DNA from: Mycolicibacterium flavescens
GTDB taxonomy: Bacteria > Actinomycetota > Actinomycetes > Mycobacteriales > Mycobacteriaceae
DNA length: 64,000 nt
NCBI RefSeq assembly: GCF_001722335.1
Contig: NZ_MIHA01000007.1
Span: 62,001 to 126,000 of the forward strand
Direction of reading: 5' to 3'
Positions 19,586-29,103 of this stretch are shown here, one piece after another. Each line of letters opens with the position of its first letter. Position 1 is the stretch's first letter. Position numbers and translations under genes: made by a program. Under the pieces are notes generated by a model. It made no database searches and had not been told where the DNA came from. It saw only the letters and a list, made by a program, of their open reading frames with translations.

Positions 19586-20203
19586 ATGACTTCGCGGTTT
19601 ATCCCCTACGCCACCACACCGTCGCGGCTGATGGGCCAGCTGATCAGCGACTTCTGCGTGCTGGTGTGGACGACGATCTGGGTGCTGGTCGGGGCGGCGG
19701 TGCACTCGGCGGTCTCCACGATCGCCGAGGTCGGCAGGCAGGTCGAGGTGGGCGCCACCGGCGTGTCGGAGAACCTCGACACCGCCGGTAGCCGCACCGA
19801 CGACTTCCCGCTGGTGGGTGATGCGCTGGCCCGGCCGTTGCGCGCGGCCAGTGACGCCGCGCTCGACATCGCGGGCGCCGGCCACAATCTCGACACCACC
19901 GCGTCGTGGCTGGCGTGGGTGCTGGCGCTCGCGGTGGCCGCCCCGCCGATCCTGTTCGTCGCGATGCCGTGGCTGTATCTGCGGGTGAAGTTCGCGCGCC
20001 GCAAGTGGACCGCGATCACGCTGGCCCGCACGCCCGCCGGTGAGCAGCTGCTCGCGCTGCGTGCGCTGGCGAACCGGCCGCTGGCCAAGTTGGTGGCGAT
20101 CAACGCCGATCCGGTCGGGGCGTGGCGGGCCTACGACGCCGACACCGTGCGCGGCCTCGCGGCGCTGGAGTTGTATTCGGCGGGCGTCGCCCGTCGCCTC
20201 TAG
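19586..20203 (+). CDS. Conserved two-helix membrane protein
   Basis: A 205-residue protein with hydrophobic helices at about residues 20-47 and 107-131. A soluble, glycine/aspartate-containing loop of about 60 residues separates them, and a basic C-terminal tail follows with RVKFARRKW right after the second helix. No catalytic motif is visible. By position it corresponds to Rv0779c, which is also uncharacterised. It is divergent from purC and is followed by an intergenic hairpin. Confidence 0.8.
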   Translation: MTSRFIPYATTPSRLMGQLISDFCVLVWTTIWVLVGAAVHSAVSTIAEVGRQVEVGATGVSENLDTAGSRTDDFPLVGDALARPLRAASDAALDIAGAGHNLDTTASWLAWVLALAVAAPPILFVAMPWLYLRVKFARRKWTAITLARTPAGEQLLALRALANRPLAKLVAINADPVGAWRAYDADTVRGLAALELYSAGVARRL

Positions 20204-20210
20204 GCGGTTT

Positions 20211-20249
20211 GTGAGTGATTTCGATCGGTCACCGAACGTTTTCACTCAC
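20211..20249. repeat. Intergenic imperfect inverted repeat (hairpin)
   Basis: GTGAGTGA at 20211-20218 pairs with TCACTCAC at 20242-20249. Inside, CGATCGGT and ACCGAACG also pair with one mismatch, leaving a TTT/TTT internal loop. It starts 7 nt after the stop of the membrane protein and lies before the likely start of the DUF559 gene. It is probably a terminator or a copy of a dispersed palindromic element. Confidence 0.65.
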
Positions 20250-20298
20250 AGGTCGCATCACAGGGAACCGGTCGCGGACTTGCGCGCGTCCAATCGAC

Positions 20299-21213
20299 GT
20301 GTTGGAAGAGCTGCTGCGCAACCACGACGGCGTGATCACGCTCGCACAGGCCCGCGAGATCGGTATGAGCGGCCAGGCCGTCCGGCGGCGAGTCCAGGCC
20401 CATCGGTGGCGACGGTGCGGACCCGGCGTCTACTTCGTCGACGACCGGCCTTTCACCGACGCGGCGCGGATCCGGGCGGCGGTCTGGAGCTTCGGCTCCC
20501 GGGCGTGCGCCAGCGGGCTGGCAGCGGCGTGGTGGCACGGTACGACGAAGTTCGCACCGCGGGTCGTCGAGGTCACCGTCCCGAAGTCGAGCAACGGACG
20601 GAGCCGCCCCGGCTGTCGGCTGCGGCGGCGCGACCTGCTCGAGCGCGACGTCGTCGAACGCGAAGGTCTACGGGTCACCGCGCTGGCACTGACCGTTGTC
20701 GAGGCCGCGGTCCGTAATCGGAGCGGCGCGGAGCTGATGGACCGTGCCCTGCAACGACATGTCGAACTCGCCCAGCTGTGGCGCGCGCACTTGCGCAATA
20801 AGGGTCGTCACGGTTCACCGGCCGCGCGCCGGCTACTGCGGGCGGCTGATGACGGCGCCCGCTCCGAGGCCGAGCGGATACTGGTGAAACTGCTGGGCGA
20901 CGCCGGGTTCACCGGTTGGCACACCAACTTCCCGGTCGCCGGCTACAAGGTCGACGTCGCGTTCGTCGTCGAGCGAGTCGCGATCGAGGTCGACGGCTGG
21001 GCTTTCCACTCCGACAGCGAGGTATTCCAGATCGACCGCAACCGGCAGAACGCCATCGCGCTGCACGGCTGGAAGGTGTTGCGGTTCACCTGGCTTGACC
21101 TGACGCAGTATCCGAAGCGGGTGATCAACGAGATCGCCGCGGCGACCGGTCAGACGCCGTCAACCCAGCATCCGCCGCCAGGTGCGCCCGAACGGGTGCC
21201 GCGCCGTCACTGA
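20299..21213 (+). CDS. AbiEi-like winged-helix plus DUF559 (Vsr/endonuclease-fold) protein
   Basis: A 304-residue protein. The N-terminal 60 residues, with DGVITLAQAREIGMSGQAVRRR and RCGPGVYFV, match the winged-helix domain of AbiEi-type antitoxins. The C-terminal 90 residues (EAERILVKLLGDAGF, then VDVAFVVERVAIEVDG and RNRQNAIALHGWKVLRFTW) form a DUF559 domain of the restriction/Vsr nuclease fold with candidate catalytic Asp/Glu. The GTG at 20299 is preferred because the frame further upstream covers the hairpin. No AbiEii-type toxin gene is adjacent, so it appears to be a solo member. Actual nuclease activity is unproven. Its end overlaps the convergent DUF1707 gene by 54 bp. Confidence 0.8.
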   Translation: MLEELLRNHDGVITLAQAREIGMSGQAVRRRVQAHRWRRCGPGVYFVDDRPFTDAARIRAAVWSFGSRACASGLAAAWWHGTTKFAPRVVEVTVPKSSNGRSRPGCRLRRRDLLERDVVEREGLRVTALALTVVEAAVRNRSGAELMDRALQRHVELAQLWRAHLRNKGRHGSPAARRLLRAADDGARSEAERILVKLLGDAGFTGWHTNFPVAGYKVDVAFVVERVAIEVDGWAFHSDSEVFQIDRNRQNAIALHGWKVLRFTWLDLTQYPKRVINEIAAATGQTPSTQHPPPGAPERVPRRH

Positions 21214-21726
21214 CCCGAACCGCACCCGGCCGCGCACCACCACGTGCAGCCGCGGCGAGCGCGGGCCGTGCGACACCTTGACCGTGGTGTCGGCGGCGAA
21301 CGTGTCGACGCCGTTGAGGTCGACGGTCGCGTCGTCGGGCAGGATCAGCTCGGTCGAGCTGAGATAGTCGTCGATGTCGACGGTGACCACCGGGCTCTGC
21401 AGCGCCGCCTCGGTGAAGTCGAGTGTGGTGCTGCACAGGCGGGTCTTCAGCCGGATGTGCGACGGCACCGTCCACTGGCCGCGCCGCGAGATCGACGACA
21501 TCCAGCCGCCCAGCACCTCCTCGCGGGTGGCCACCAGCCCGGTCTCGGGCAGATCGGCCACCACCTGCCGCAGTTCGGCGCGGGTCCGCGCGCTCAGCGC
21601 CGTGTCGACCCGTTCACTGAATTCTTCGAGGGTGAGCATGCCTTGGCCCACCGCCCGCTCGAGCTGTTGCCGGACGTGGTCGCGGTCGCCGTCGGAGACC
21701 CGCAGGTTCGCGTCATCGCAGTCCAT
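21160..21726 (-). CDS. DUF1707 (SHOCT-like) domain protein
   Basis: A 188-residue protein. The N-terminal 55 residues, LRVSDGDRDHVRQQLERAVG then GMLTLEEFSERVDTALSART, are a textbook DUF1707 domain, common at the N-terminus of mycobacterial membrane or envelope-associated proteins. The rest is beta-rich, with repeated DATVDLNGVDTFAADTTVKV-like strands resembling adhesin-like or toastrack-type folds. No membrane segment is visible, so it is probably cytosolic. The ATG overlaps the end of the transporter gene by 14 nt, indicating co-transcription. Confidence 0.85.
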   Translation of the reverse strand: MDCDDANLRVSDGDRDHVRQQLERAVGQGMLTLEEFSERVDTALSARTRAELRQVVADLPETGLVATREEVLGGWMSSISRRGQWTVPSHIRLKTRLCSTTLDFTEAALQSPVVTVDIDDYLSSTELILPDDATVDLNGVDTFAADTTVKVSHGPRSPRLHVVVRGRVRFGSVTARHPFGRTWRRMLG

Positions 21727-22666
21727 GTCCCGAGGGTAGGGGGCCGCGACGCACTCTCCACAACCACCGAAGCCCCGCGACCGCCACAATCGTCCACGCA
21801 GCAAACGCAATCCAGAAGAAGACCAGCGAAACCGTCGACACCGCAGGCCATCCGGTATCGCCCGCTATCGCGTGGGTGGCCGCTGCGTACATCCCCAATG
21901 GGAACACCATTGCCCACCACACCCCGGCGAACCGTCGCGCCTCGATGCGCTGCATGTGGCGCAGTCCGAAGTAGGTCAGCGGCACGATCCACAGCGAAGC
22001 GAAGATCCACGTCACGACCGTCGCCCCGCGAACTCCGGAGAACCCCGCGCGGTACAGCTGGTCACCTGCCAACGTGGCGATCGCCAACCCGCCCATGAGG
22101 ATCCACGCGTCGGGTTCGAACCCCCGGGGGTCCAGGCGCGCGGCGAACGCCCGGACCAGGATCAGGCCGGTCATCGCCGCGTACAACGCCAACGCGACGA
22201 GCCACATCGTCACCGCACCCCACCACAGCCAGTCCACCTGCCGCGACAGCGCCACCAGGACGATCGCCAATCCGGAGGTGCCGACGCTGCACAGTTCCCA
22301 CGCCCCGCGTGCGCGCCCGCGTAGTTCGCGCCATGAGCGACGGATGAGGTTGCGCGCCGTCACGGCAGTCAACACCGCCCACGCCGCGGCGGCCGTCACC
22401 CCGAGAAGCCACACAGCGGCGGTGTTCGCCAGAAACCGGTTGTCGAGCACTGCGCACGCCGCGACGAACGTGAACAGCCGGATCGTGACGTCGGGATCCG
22501 CGAGGTCGAGCCGGCCCCATGTGACGGCCACTGCCAGCGTCAGTACCGGCAGCGCTCCGGCAGCCAACACTGCGAGCCCGATGCTGACGTGCTCGAACCC
22601 GTGGTCGGCCGCCGCGATCGACACGATGCCGGTCGCCATGACCACCGCGAACACATCCGGTTTCAC
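21713..22666 (-). CDS. TDT family transporter (TehA/SLAC1-like)
   Basis: A 317-residue integral membrane protein with about ten hydrophobic helices. The start [20 protein letters not shown] carries the MxTGI signature of tellurite-resistance/dicarboxylate and SLAC1-like anion channels. The likely transported species is a dicarboxylate or small anion; tellurite resistance itself is not implied. The GTG at 22666 overlaps the CYP126 stop (GTGA), and its own stop overlaps the DUF1707 start, so purB, cyp126, this gene and DUF1707 form one coupled run. Confidence 0.87.
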   Translation of the reverse strand: MKPDVFAVVMATGIVSIAAADHGFEHVSIGLAVLAAGALPVLTLAVAVTWGRLDLADPDVTIRLFTFVAACAVLDNRFLANTAAVWLLGVTAAAAWAVLTAVTARNLIRRSWRELRGRARGAWELCSVGTSGLAIVLVALSRQVDWLWWGAVTMWLVALALYAAMTGLILVRAFAARLDPRGFEPDAWILMGGLAIATLAGDQLYRAGFSGVRGATVVTWIFASLWIVPLTYFGLRHMQRIEARRFAGVWWAMVFPLGMYAAATHAIAGDTGWPAVSTVSLVFFWIAFAAWTIVAVAGLRWLWRVRRGPLPSGHGLR

Positions 22667-23877
22667 GGATTCAGCTCGACCACCAGATGCCGAATCCCGG
22701 TGTGCCGGTTGCTCCGCGTCCACTCGACCGGTTCGACCAGCCGCCCGCCCGAGAACCGCGTCAGCAACTCCTCGAACAGCACCCGCAACTCCAGGCGCGC
22801 CAGGTTGGCGCCCAGGCAGTAGTGCACACCCTGGCCGAACCCGAGATGCGGGTTGGGCGAACGGCCGACGTCGAACTCGTCGGGGTCGGTGAACACCGCG
22901 GCGTCGCGGTTCGCCGAGCCCTCCCAGATCTGCACCTTCTGCCCGGCGGCGATCTCGCACCCGCCCAGCGACACGTCGCGCGTGGCGGTCCGCCGTTTCG
23001 ACGGCGACGGCGACGTCCAGCGCACCATCTCCTCGACCGCCGACGGCAGCAACGCGAGATCGCCTCGCAGCAACGACATCTGGTCGGGGTTGTCGAGCAA
23101 CGCGAGCAGTCCGCCGGCGACGGCGTTGCGGGTGGTCTCGGCGCCCGCGCTGAACAGCAGGCTGAAGAACAGGTAGAGCTCGAGGTCGGACAGTTCGGCA
23201 TCGGCGGCGTTGGCGACGACCGAGAGCATGTCGTCGGTCGGGTCCGCGCGCTTGGCCGCGATCAGCTCCTGACCGTAGGTGTACATCCGGGAGCCGGCCT
23301 CCTCGGCCGAGAGCTGACCCAGTTCGGCTCGGCGCGCCCGACCGAAGTCGAACTGCGGCTCGATGGCTTCGAACAGCCAATACCGTTCGGACTCAGGCAC
23401 TCCCAGCAGTATGCAGATCATCTGCATCGGCAGTTCGGCGGCGATGTCGACGAGGAAGTCGAACGGCTCACCGGTCTCGACGGAATCCAGCAGCCGCTGC
23501 GTGCGGGCCCGCAGGTCGTCTTCCACGCGCCGGATCATCCGCGGCGTCAGACCCGAGCTGACCAGCCGACGGATCTGCGAGTGCCGCGGGTCGTCCATCA
23601 TGTTGAGCACCTGACCGGCGATCGCCAGATCCTGCAGCAGGGTGCCGCCGTACGGCCGGTCGCCGCCGGTCACCGAGGAGAATGTCGCCGGATCCCGGAA
23701 CACCGCAAGGGTTTCGGCGTAGGTGGCGACGGACCAGAACCCCTCACCGTCGGGGGTGTGGGCAGTCGGCTCGTGCCAGTACACCGGCGCCTCGCGGCGG
23801 TGCCTCGCGAACAGTTCGTGCGGGAAGCCGTTCGCGAAGTTGTCCAGGTCGGTCAGGTCGACGCCCGGCAGTGTCAC
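22663..23877 (-). CDS. cyp126: Cytochrome P450 CYP126
   Basis: A 404-residue soluble P450. The I-helix motif AGAETTRNA, the ExxR in [18 protein letters not shown] surroundings and the heme loop [17 protein letters not shown] are all present. Adjacent purB and the flanking gene order match Rv0778 (cyp126) next to Rv0777 (purB), and the N-terminus [19 protein letters not shown] agrees with that family. The physiological substrate of CYP126 is not known. GTGA overlap with the purB stop means it is translated with a purine gene, a striking but conserved pairing. Confidence 0.92.
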   Translation of the reverse strand: MTLPGVDLTDLDNFANGFPHELFARHRREAPVYWHEPTAHTPDGEGFWSVATYAETLAVFRDPATFSSVTGGDRPYGGTLLQDLAIAGQVLNMMDDPRHSQIRRLVSSGLTPRMIRRVEDDLRARTQRLLDSVETGEPFDFLVDIAAELPMQMICILLGVPESERYWLFEAIEPQFDFGRARRAELGQLSAEEAGSRMYTYGQELIAAKRADPTDDMLSVVANAADAELSDLELYLFFSLLFSAGAETTRNAVAGGLLALLDNPDQMSLLRGDLALLPSAVEEMVRWTSPSPSKRRTATRDVSLGGCEIAAGQKVQIWEGSANRDAAVFTDPDEFDVGRSPNPHLGFGQGVHYCLGANLARLELRVLFEELLTRFSGGRLVEPVEWTRSNRHTGIRHLVVELNP

Positions 23878-25292
23878 AAGATGGCGCCCGAAGTGTATTT
23901 GGCCGCTTCGGGATAGCGGCTGATCACCTCGTCGACGGCGGCCACGACCCGGTCCACCTGATCGCCGGCCGCACCGGTGAACGCCTGCTTGTCCGCCAGC
24001 GCCGCGTCCAGGGCCGGGCGGTCCAGCGGTAGCCGGGGGTCGGCGGCCAGACGGTCGAGCAGGTCGGGTTCAAGGCCCTTCTCCCGCATCGCCAGCGCGA
24101 CGGCCACGGCGTGCTCCTTGATCACCTCGTGGGCGGTTTCGCGGCCCACCCCGGCGCGCACCGCGGCGATCAGGATCCGCGTGGTGGCCAGGAACGGCAG
24201 ATACCGGTCCAGTTCGCGCTGGATGACGGCCGGGTAGGCGCCGAACTCGTCGAGCACCGTCAGGAACGTCTCGGTCTGACCGTCGACGGCGAAGAACGCG
24301 TCGGGCAGCGCCACCCGGCGCACCACCGAGCAGAACACGTCGCCCTCATTCCATTGCGCGCCGGCCAGTTCGGCCGCCATCGAGGCGTAGCCGCGCAGCA
24401 CCACCTGCAGCCCGTTCACCCGTTCACAGGAGCGGGTGTTCATCTTGTGCGGCATCGCCGAGGAGCCCACCTGGCCGGGGGCGAAGCCCTCGGTGACCAG
24501 TTCGTGGCCGGCCATCAGCCGGATGGTGTGCGCCAGCGACGACGGCCCGGCGCCCACCTGGACCAGGGCCGACACCACGTCGTGGTCCAGTGACCGCGGG
24601 TAGACCTGGCCGACGCTGGTGAAAAGCTCTGTGAAACCGAGGAATTCGGCGACACGGCGCTCGAGCTCGGCCAACCGCGTCGCGTCGCCGTCGAACAGGT
24701 CGAGCATGTCCTGGGCGGTGCCCATGGGGCCTTTGATCCCGCGCAGCGGGTAGCGGTCGATCAGCTCGCGTAGCCGCTGCAGCGCGACCAGCAGCTCCTC
24801 GGCCGCCGAAGCGAACCGCTTGCCCAGCGTGGTCGCCTGCGCGGCGACGTTGTGCGAGCGCCCGGCCATCACCAGGTCGCGGTAGAGCACGGCGCGTTCG
24901 GCGAGCCGGGCCACCACCGCCACGCCGTGCGCGTGCACCAGTTCCAGCGACTTGCGGATCTGCAGCTGCTCGACGTTTTCGGTGAGGTCGCGGCTGGTCA
25001 TGCCCTTGTGCACGTGCTCGTGACCGGCCAGCGCGTTGAACTCCTCGATGCGCGCCTTCACGTCGTGGCGGGTCACGCGCTCACGCGCGGCGATCGAGGC
25101 CAGGTCGACCTGTTCGAGCACCCGCTCGTAGTCGGCCACCACCGACACGGGCACATCCACGCCGAGTTCGGCCTGGGCGCGCAGCACCGCCAGCCAGAGC
25201 CGGCGTTCCGCGACGACCTTGGCCTCCGGCGACCAGATGGCCACCATGTCCTCGCTGGCATACCGGTTGGCCAGCACGTTGGGGATCGTCAC
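23874..25292 (-). CDS. purB: Adenylosuccinate lyase (PurB)
   Basis: A 472-residue lyase of the fumarase/ASL superfamily catalysing two fumarate-releasing steps: SAICAR to AICAR and adenylosuccinate to AMP. The signature loop [15 protein letters not shown] is intact, and [13 protein letters not shown] supplies another conserved region. The GTG start at 25292 has an AAGCTTA-type -10 candidate 8 nt before it (TAAGCT on the minus strand, 25306-25301), so the mRNA may be leaderless or nearly so. It heads the purB-cyp126-transporter-DUF1707 run. Confidence 0.97.
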   Translation of the reverse strand: MTIPNVLANRYASEDMVAIWSPEAKVVAERRLWLAVLRAQAELGVDVPVSVVADYERVLEQVDLASIAARERVTRHDVKARIEEFNALAGHEHVHKGMTSRDLTENVEQLQIRKSLELVHAHGVAVVARLAERAVLYRDLVMAGRSHNVAAQATTLGKRFASAAEELLVALQRLRELIDRYPLRGIKGPMGTAQDMLDLFDGDATRLAELERRVAEFLGFTELFTSVGQVYPRSLDHDVVSALVQVGAGPSSLAHTIRLMAGHELVTEGFAPGQVGSSAMPHKMNTRSCERVNGLQVVLRGYASMAAELAGAQWNEGDVFCSVVRRVALPDAFFAVDGQTETFLTVLDEFGAYPAVIQRELDRYLPFLATTRILIAAVRAGVGRETAHEVIKEHAVAVALAMREKGLEPDLLDRLAADPRLPLDRPALDAALADKQAFTGAAGDQVDRVVAAVDEVISRYPEAAKYTSGAIL

Positions 25293-25332
25293 AAACGTTC
25301 AGCTTACGGCCCGGCTCAGGCACAGTGACCTC

Positions 25333-26061
25333 ATGTACTTCGTCGGGCTCGACCTCGCGTGGGGGCAGCGGAACCAGACCGGGGTCGCGGTGCTCGACGC
25401 CGCCGGTCGGCTGGTGCACGTCGGCGCGGCGATCAGCGACGACGACATCGCCGCGGCCGTCGCACCGTACGTCGGCGGCCGCTGCGTCGTGGGCATCGAT
25501 GCGCCGCTGATCGTCAGCACCCCCACCGGCTTCCGGCCCGGCGAGACCGCCTACAACCGGGACTTCGCCCGGTACCAGGCGGGCGCGCAGCCGGCGAACA
25601 CGGGCAACCCGCTTTTCGATCCACCGCGGGCCGAGGTTCTGTGCCGACGGCTGGGTCTGGACCCTGACCCGCAGTCGCGCGGTGACCGTCGCGCCATCGA
25701 GGTCTACCCGCACGCCGCAACGATCTCGCTGTTCGGTCTCGGCAGAACGCTCAAATACAAACGGCGCGAGAGGGATTTCGCCCGGCGCAGATCCGAGTTG
25801 CTGCGCCTGACCGACCTGATCGAGGGCCTCGGCGACGCGGACCCACGCCTGCACGTCGGCGATAACCCCGCCTGGCTCGAACTGCGGACGAGGATCGAGG
25901 CCAGCGACCGGGCATTCCAGTTGAACGCGTGCGAGGATCCCGTCGACTCGGTGCTCTGCGCGTACGTCGCGCTGTATTTCGAACAGCGCAGGGACGACGT
26001 CACCGTCTACGGCGACGGCGAGACGGGTTACATCGTCACGCCCACGTTGCGCTCCGGTTAG
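25333..26061 (+). CDS. DUF429 family protein (RNase H-like fold)
   Basis: A 242-residue protein starting MYFVGLDLAWGQRNQTGVAV, the first Asp-bearing strand of an RNase H-like fold, with a second conserved piece VVGIDAPLIV and a later EVYPHAA. These are the defining DUF429 motifs. A nuclease-like function is suggested by the fold, but no activity is established for the family. The ATG at 25333 is chosen over upstream frames that overlap purB. The stop overlaps the convergent permease stop by 3 bp. Corresponds to Rv0776c. Confidence 0.85.
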   Translation: MYFVGLDLAWGQRNQTGVAVLDAAGRLVHVGAAISDDDIAAAVAPYVGGRCVVGIDAPLIVSTPTGFRPGETAYNRDFARYQAGAQPANTGNPLFDPPRAEVLCRRLGLDPDPQSRGDRRAIEVYPHAATISLFGLGRTLKYKRRERDFARRRSELLRLTDLIEGLGDADPRLHVGDNPAWLELRTRIEASDRAFQLNACEDPVDSVLCAYVALYFEQRRDDVTVYGDGETGYIVTPTLRSG

Positions 26062-27473
26062 TCCGGCGTCTCGGCCAGCCGGGTCGGGTCGGTGATGCCG
26101 GCGTCGGTGATGCCCAGCTTCTTGTTGATCGCCATCGTGACGGCGAACAGCACCACCCCGATCACCAGCAGGATGCCCGCCAGCAGGTACTGCGCGCCCG
26201 GTCGGCCGGCCAGCGGCGTGACCAGATACAGCGAGGTCAGGAACCCGATGATCGGCAGCGCTGTCGGCGTCCGGAAATGCGGACCGTCGTGCTGGTCGCG
26301 GCGCAGCACCAGCACTGCGACGTTGACCATCGCGAACACCGCCAGCAGCAGCAGCGACGTCGTGCCGCCGAGCACCGAGACGGCCTTGCTGCTCGCGAAC
26401 GCCGACACGTAGAAGATCAGGCCGAACGCCACGACGGTGGTGAAAATGATTGCCACCCACGGGGTGTGGCGGGTGCGATGCACGCTGCCGAGCACCGGCG
26501 GCAGCACTCGCTGTCGCGCCATCCCGTAGATCAGGCGGCTGGCCATCAACATGTTGATCAGCGCGGTGTTGGACACCGCGAACATCGTGATGAACGGGAA
26601 CAGTTCGTCGATCGGCAGGCCGGGTGCGGCGGCTTCGACCACGGATACCAGCGGGGTCGCGCTCTCCCGCAGTTCGCCGATGGGCACCAGGGCCACGGCG
26701 ATGATCGACACCAAGATGTACACGACGCCGGCGATGCTCAGCCCGGTGAGCAGGACCTTCGGGAAGGTGCGGACCGGGTCCTTGGTCTCCTCGGCCATGT
26801 TGACCGAGTCCTCGAAGCCGACCATCGCGAAGAACGCGAGCGACGTGGCCGCGGTGATCGCGACGAACGTGCTTCGGTCCTCGCTGCTTTCGAAGATGAC
26901 GACGCGCGAGAAGTCGTGGTCGCCACCCTGGGTGAACGCCCACAGGCCGACGAAGATCACCAGCAGCAGACCGCTGATCTCGATGATGGTCAGGCCCACG
27001 TTGAGCTTGACGCTCTCGCTGACCCCGCGCAGGTTGATCGCGGCCAGCACGGCCATGAAGGTCAGCGCGATGATCGCGACGCCGAGCTTGCCCCAGTCCA
27101 CGCCGAAACCCTTGACCAGGTTGGCCGCGAAGGCTTGTGAGGCGGTCGAGGCCGACGTGATACCCGAGCACATCACCACGAACGCGACCAGGAAGGTGAA
27201 GAACTGGATCCCGAATGCCTTGTGCGCGTACAGCGCTGCGCCGGCGGCCTGCGGATACTTGGTCACCAGTTCCAGGTAGGAGAACGCGGTGATGGTCGCG
27301 ATGCTGAACGCCAGCAGGAACGGCAGCCACGCCGCGCCGCCGACCTCACCGGCGACCTGGCCGGTCAACGCATAGACCCCGGTGCCGAGAATGTCGCCGA
27401 CGATGAACAGCAGCAGCAGCCCGGGACCCATGACCCGCCGGAGCTCCGGCTCCTTCTTCACCGGCGTACTCAT
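26058..27473 (-). CDS. APC superfamily amino acid permease
   Basis: A 471-residue transporter with about 12 membrane helices. The unwound helix 1 motif IVGDILGTGVYALTG and GFEDSVNMAEETKDP in helix 6/loop 6-7 are typical of the basic/neutral amino acid APC families. The substrate cannot be fixed. An ideal ribosome binding site (GGAGG, 6 nt before the ATG) is present. It follows the TetR gene by 23 nt on the same strand, so the regulator probably controls this operon. Confidence 0.88.
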   Translation of the reverse strand: MSTPVKKEPELRRVMGPGLLLLFIVGDILGTGVYALTGQVAGEVGGAAWLPFLLAFSIATITAFSYLELVTKYPQAAGAALYAHKAFGIQFFTFLVAFVVMCSGITSASTASQAFAANLVKGFGVDWGKLGVAIIALTFMAVLAAINLRGVSESVKLNVGLTIIEISGLLLVIFVGLWAFTQGGDHDFSRVVIFESSEDRSTFVAITAATSLAFFAMVGFEDSVNMAEETKDPVRTFPKVLLTGLSIAGVVYILVSIIAVALVPIGELRESATPLVSVVEAAAPGLPIDELFPFITMFAVSNTALINMLMASRLIYGMARQRVLPPVLGSVHRTRHTPWVAIIFTTVVAFGLIFYVSAFASSKAVSVLGGTTSLLLLAVFAMVNVAVLVLRRDQHDGPHFRTPTALPIIGFLTSLYLVTPLAGRPGAQYLLAGILLVIGVVLFAVTMAINKKLGITDAGITDPTRLAETPD

Positions 27474-27496
27474 AGGCCTCCTATTCGCTGGTCAAC

Positions 27497-28129
27497 TCAC
27501 ACCTGCGCCACTCGCTCGTCGTCGATCGGTGCCAACACGTCTATCACGTCGACCAGCGTCGCGCGGGCTGTTGCGCGCGGCCCCTCGTCGTCAGCCACCA
27601 GCGCCGCCACCACTGCGCCGTCGACGGCGTTGACCAACGCGGTCAGGTACTCGGCCCGCACCGAACGCCCCGAGCGTTCGACGACTTCGACAACGGCCTC
27701 GGTGCGCTGGCGCAGGATCCGCCGCTGGATGTCGCGCAGCATGGGGTGGCGCGCACACGCGATGTAGCGCTCGTAGCGGGAGATCAACTGCTCGCTGACC
27801 CGTTGCCCGACCGCGTCGTCGACGAGCAGGTCCACCAGGATGTCGGCGGTCGATTCGGCGCCCCGGCGGCGCCGCGACAGCATCGCGACCCGGGCACGCA
27901 GTTGTTCGGTCTCGCGTTCGCCGACGTACTCGACCGCCTTGGCGATCAGGTCGTCCAGCGACGAGAAGTAGTAGGTGGTCGACGCCAGCGGCAGGCCGGC
28001 GCGGCGCGCGACGGCGCGGTGCCGCACGGCGTCGAAGCCACCTTCGCACAGCAGATCGGCAGCCGCGCTGACCAGCGCGTACCGCCGACGTTCTCCCTTG
28101 GGAGTGACTGCTGCCGTCACCTTTAGCAT
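27497..28129 (-). CDS. TetR family transcriptional regulator
   Basis: A 210-residue regulator. The HTH reads GGFDAVRHRAVARRAGLPLASTTYYFSSLDDLIAKAVEY, canonical for TetR, followed by a helical ligand domain. It lies directly upstream of the permease gene and divergent from the esterase at 28224. Autoregulation and control of one or both neighbours is likely. By position it corresponds to Rv0775. Confidence 0.9.
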   Translation of the reverse strand: MLKVTAAVTPKGERRRYALVSAAADLLCEGGFDAVRHRAVARRAGLPLASTTYYFSSLDDLIAKAVEYVGERETEQLRARVAMLSRRRRGAESTADILVDLLVDDAVGQRVSEQLISRYERYIACARHPMLRDIQRRILRQRTEAVVEVVERSGRSVRAEYLTALVNAVDGAVVAALVADDEGPRATARATLVDVIDVLAPIDDERVAQV

Positions 28130-28223
28130 GCTGCCAGTCGGGCGGGTCTCCCATACTGCTTTCGGCTAATCGTCAGGGAACTCGCGGCGGTTGCGCCCGC
28201 CCGCCGGTGGCATGATGGCCGCC

Positions 28224-29036
28224 ATGCCCGAACTGAGTCGCCGCGCCCTTCTGCGCCTCGGAGTCGGTGCCGCCGCGGGGGCGGCGGCGATGCGCGTGGC
28301 ACCGGCGGCCCCGGCCGCGCCGGACGCACCGACCTATGTCGACGGGTCGTTCGTCTCGGCCGCCCGCGGCGGGGTGAGCACCAACTGGGCGATCGCCCGG
28401 CCGCCGGGGCAGACCGCGGCGCTGCGGCCGGTCATCGCGCTGCACGGCAAGGGGCAGGACGCTGCGGGTGTGATGGCCGGCGGTGTGGAGCAGGGCCTGG
28501 CGCAGGCCGTCGCCGCGGGGCTGCCGCCGTTCGCGGTCGTCGCGGTCGACGGCGGCGGCGGGTACTGGCACCGACGCGCCTCGGGTGAGGACTCCGGGGC
28601 GATGGTGCTCGATGAACTGATTCCGATGCTGGGCTCGCAGGGTCTGGACACATCCCGGGTGGGGTTTTTGGGGTGGTCGATGGGCGGCTACGGCGCGCTG
28701 CTGCTGGGCGCCCGCCTCGGACCGGCCCGCACGGCGGCGATCTGTGCGGTCAGCCCCGCGCTGTGGACATCACCGGGAGCCGCGGCGCCCGGCGCGTTCG
28801 ACGGCGCCGACGATTACGCGGCCAACAGCGTCTGGGGGCTGCCGGAGCTGGCATCGATACCGATCCGGATCGACTGCGGCACAAGCGATCCCTTCTATGC
28901 GGCGACCAAACAGTTCGTCGCGCAGCTGCCCAGTCCGCCCGCCGGCGGGTTCTCCCCCGGCGGCCACGACGGCGCGTTCTGGAGTTCGCAGTTGCCCGCC
29001 GAGATCGCCTGGCTGGCCCCCCTCTTGGTCGCCTGA
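28224..29036 (+). CDS. Secreted esterase (Tat-exported, esterase-D-like)
   Basis: A 270-residue alpha/beta hydrolase. The N-terminus MPELSRRALLRLGVGAAAG has the twin-arginine motif SRRALL followed by a hydrophobic segment and an AAPAAP cleavage region, so Tat export is likely. The nucleophile is in LGWSMGGYGALL (Ser about residue 143), with Asp in GTSDPFY and His in PGGHDGAFW. I chose the ATG at 28224; ATG 28212 would add four residues. Corresponds to Rv0774c, which I recall as an extracellular esterase. Confidence 0.87.
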   Translation: MPELSRRALLRLGVGAAAGAAAMRVAPAAPAAPDAPTYVDGSFVSAARGGVSTNWAIARPPGQTAALRPVIALHGKGQDAAGVMAGGVEQGLAQAVAAGLPPFAVVAVDGGGGYWHRRASGEDSGAMVLDELIPMLGSQGLDTSRVGFLGWSMGGYGALLLGARLGPARTAAICAVSPALWTSPGAAAPGAFDGADDYAANSVWGLPELASIPIRIDCGTSDPFYAATKQFVAQLPSPPAGGFSPGGHDGAFWSSQLPAEIAWLAPLLVA

Positions 29037-29041
29037 CCCCG

Positions 29042-29103
29042 GCGAGCAGTCGCAAATTGCCCTGAAAACCCGTCGAATGAGGGCACTTTGCGTCTGCTCG
29101 CGC
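29042..29103. repeat. Intergenic palindromic repeat, copy 2
   Basis: Arms at 29042-29063 and 29080-29103 form a long stem with the core GCGAGCAGNCGCAAANTGCCC, the same sequence as the stem at 12467-12526. It again lies exactly between two convergent genes (esterase and purD) and reaches to the purD stop codon. It probably ends transcription from both sides. Confidence 0.8.

Noticed and set aside
25081..27330. 749-codon minus-strand open frame
   Set aside because: It overlaps the permease out of frame and DUF429 on the opposite strand, and has low-complexity Arg/Gly/Ala composition.
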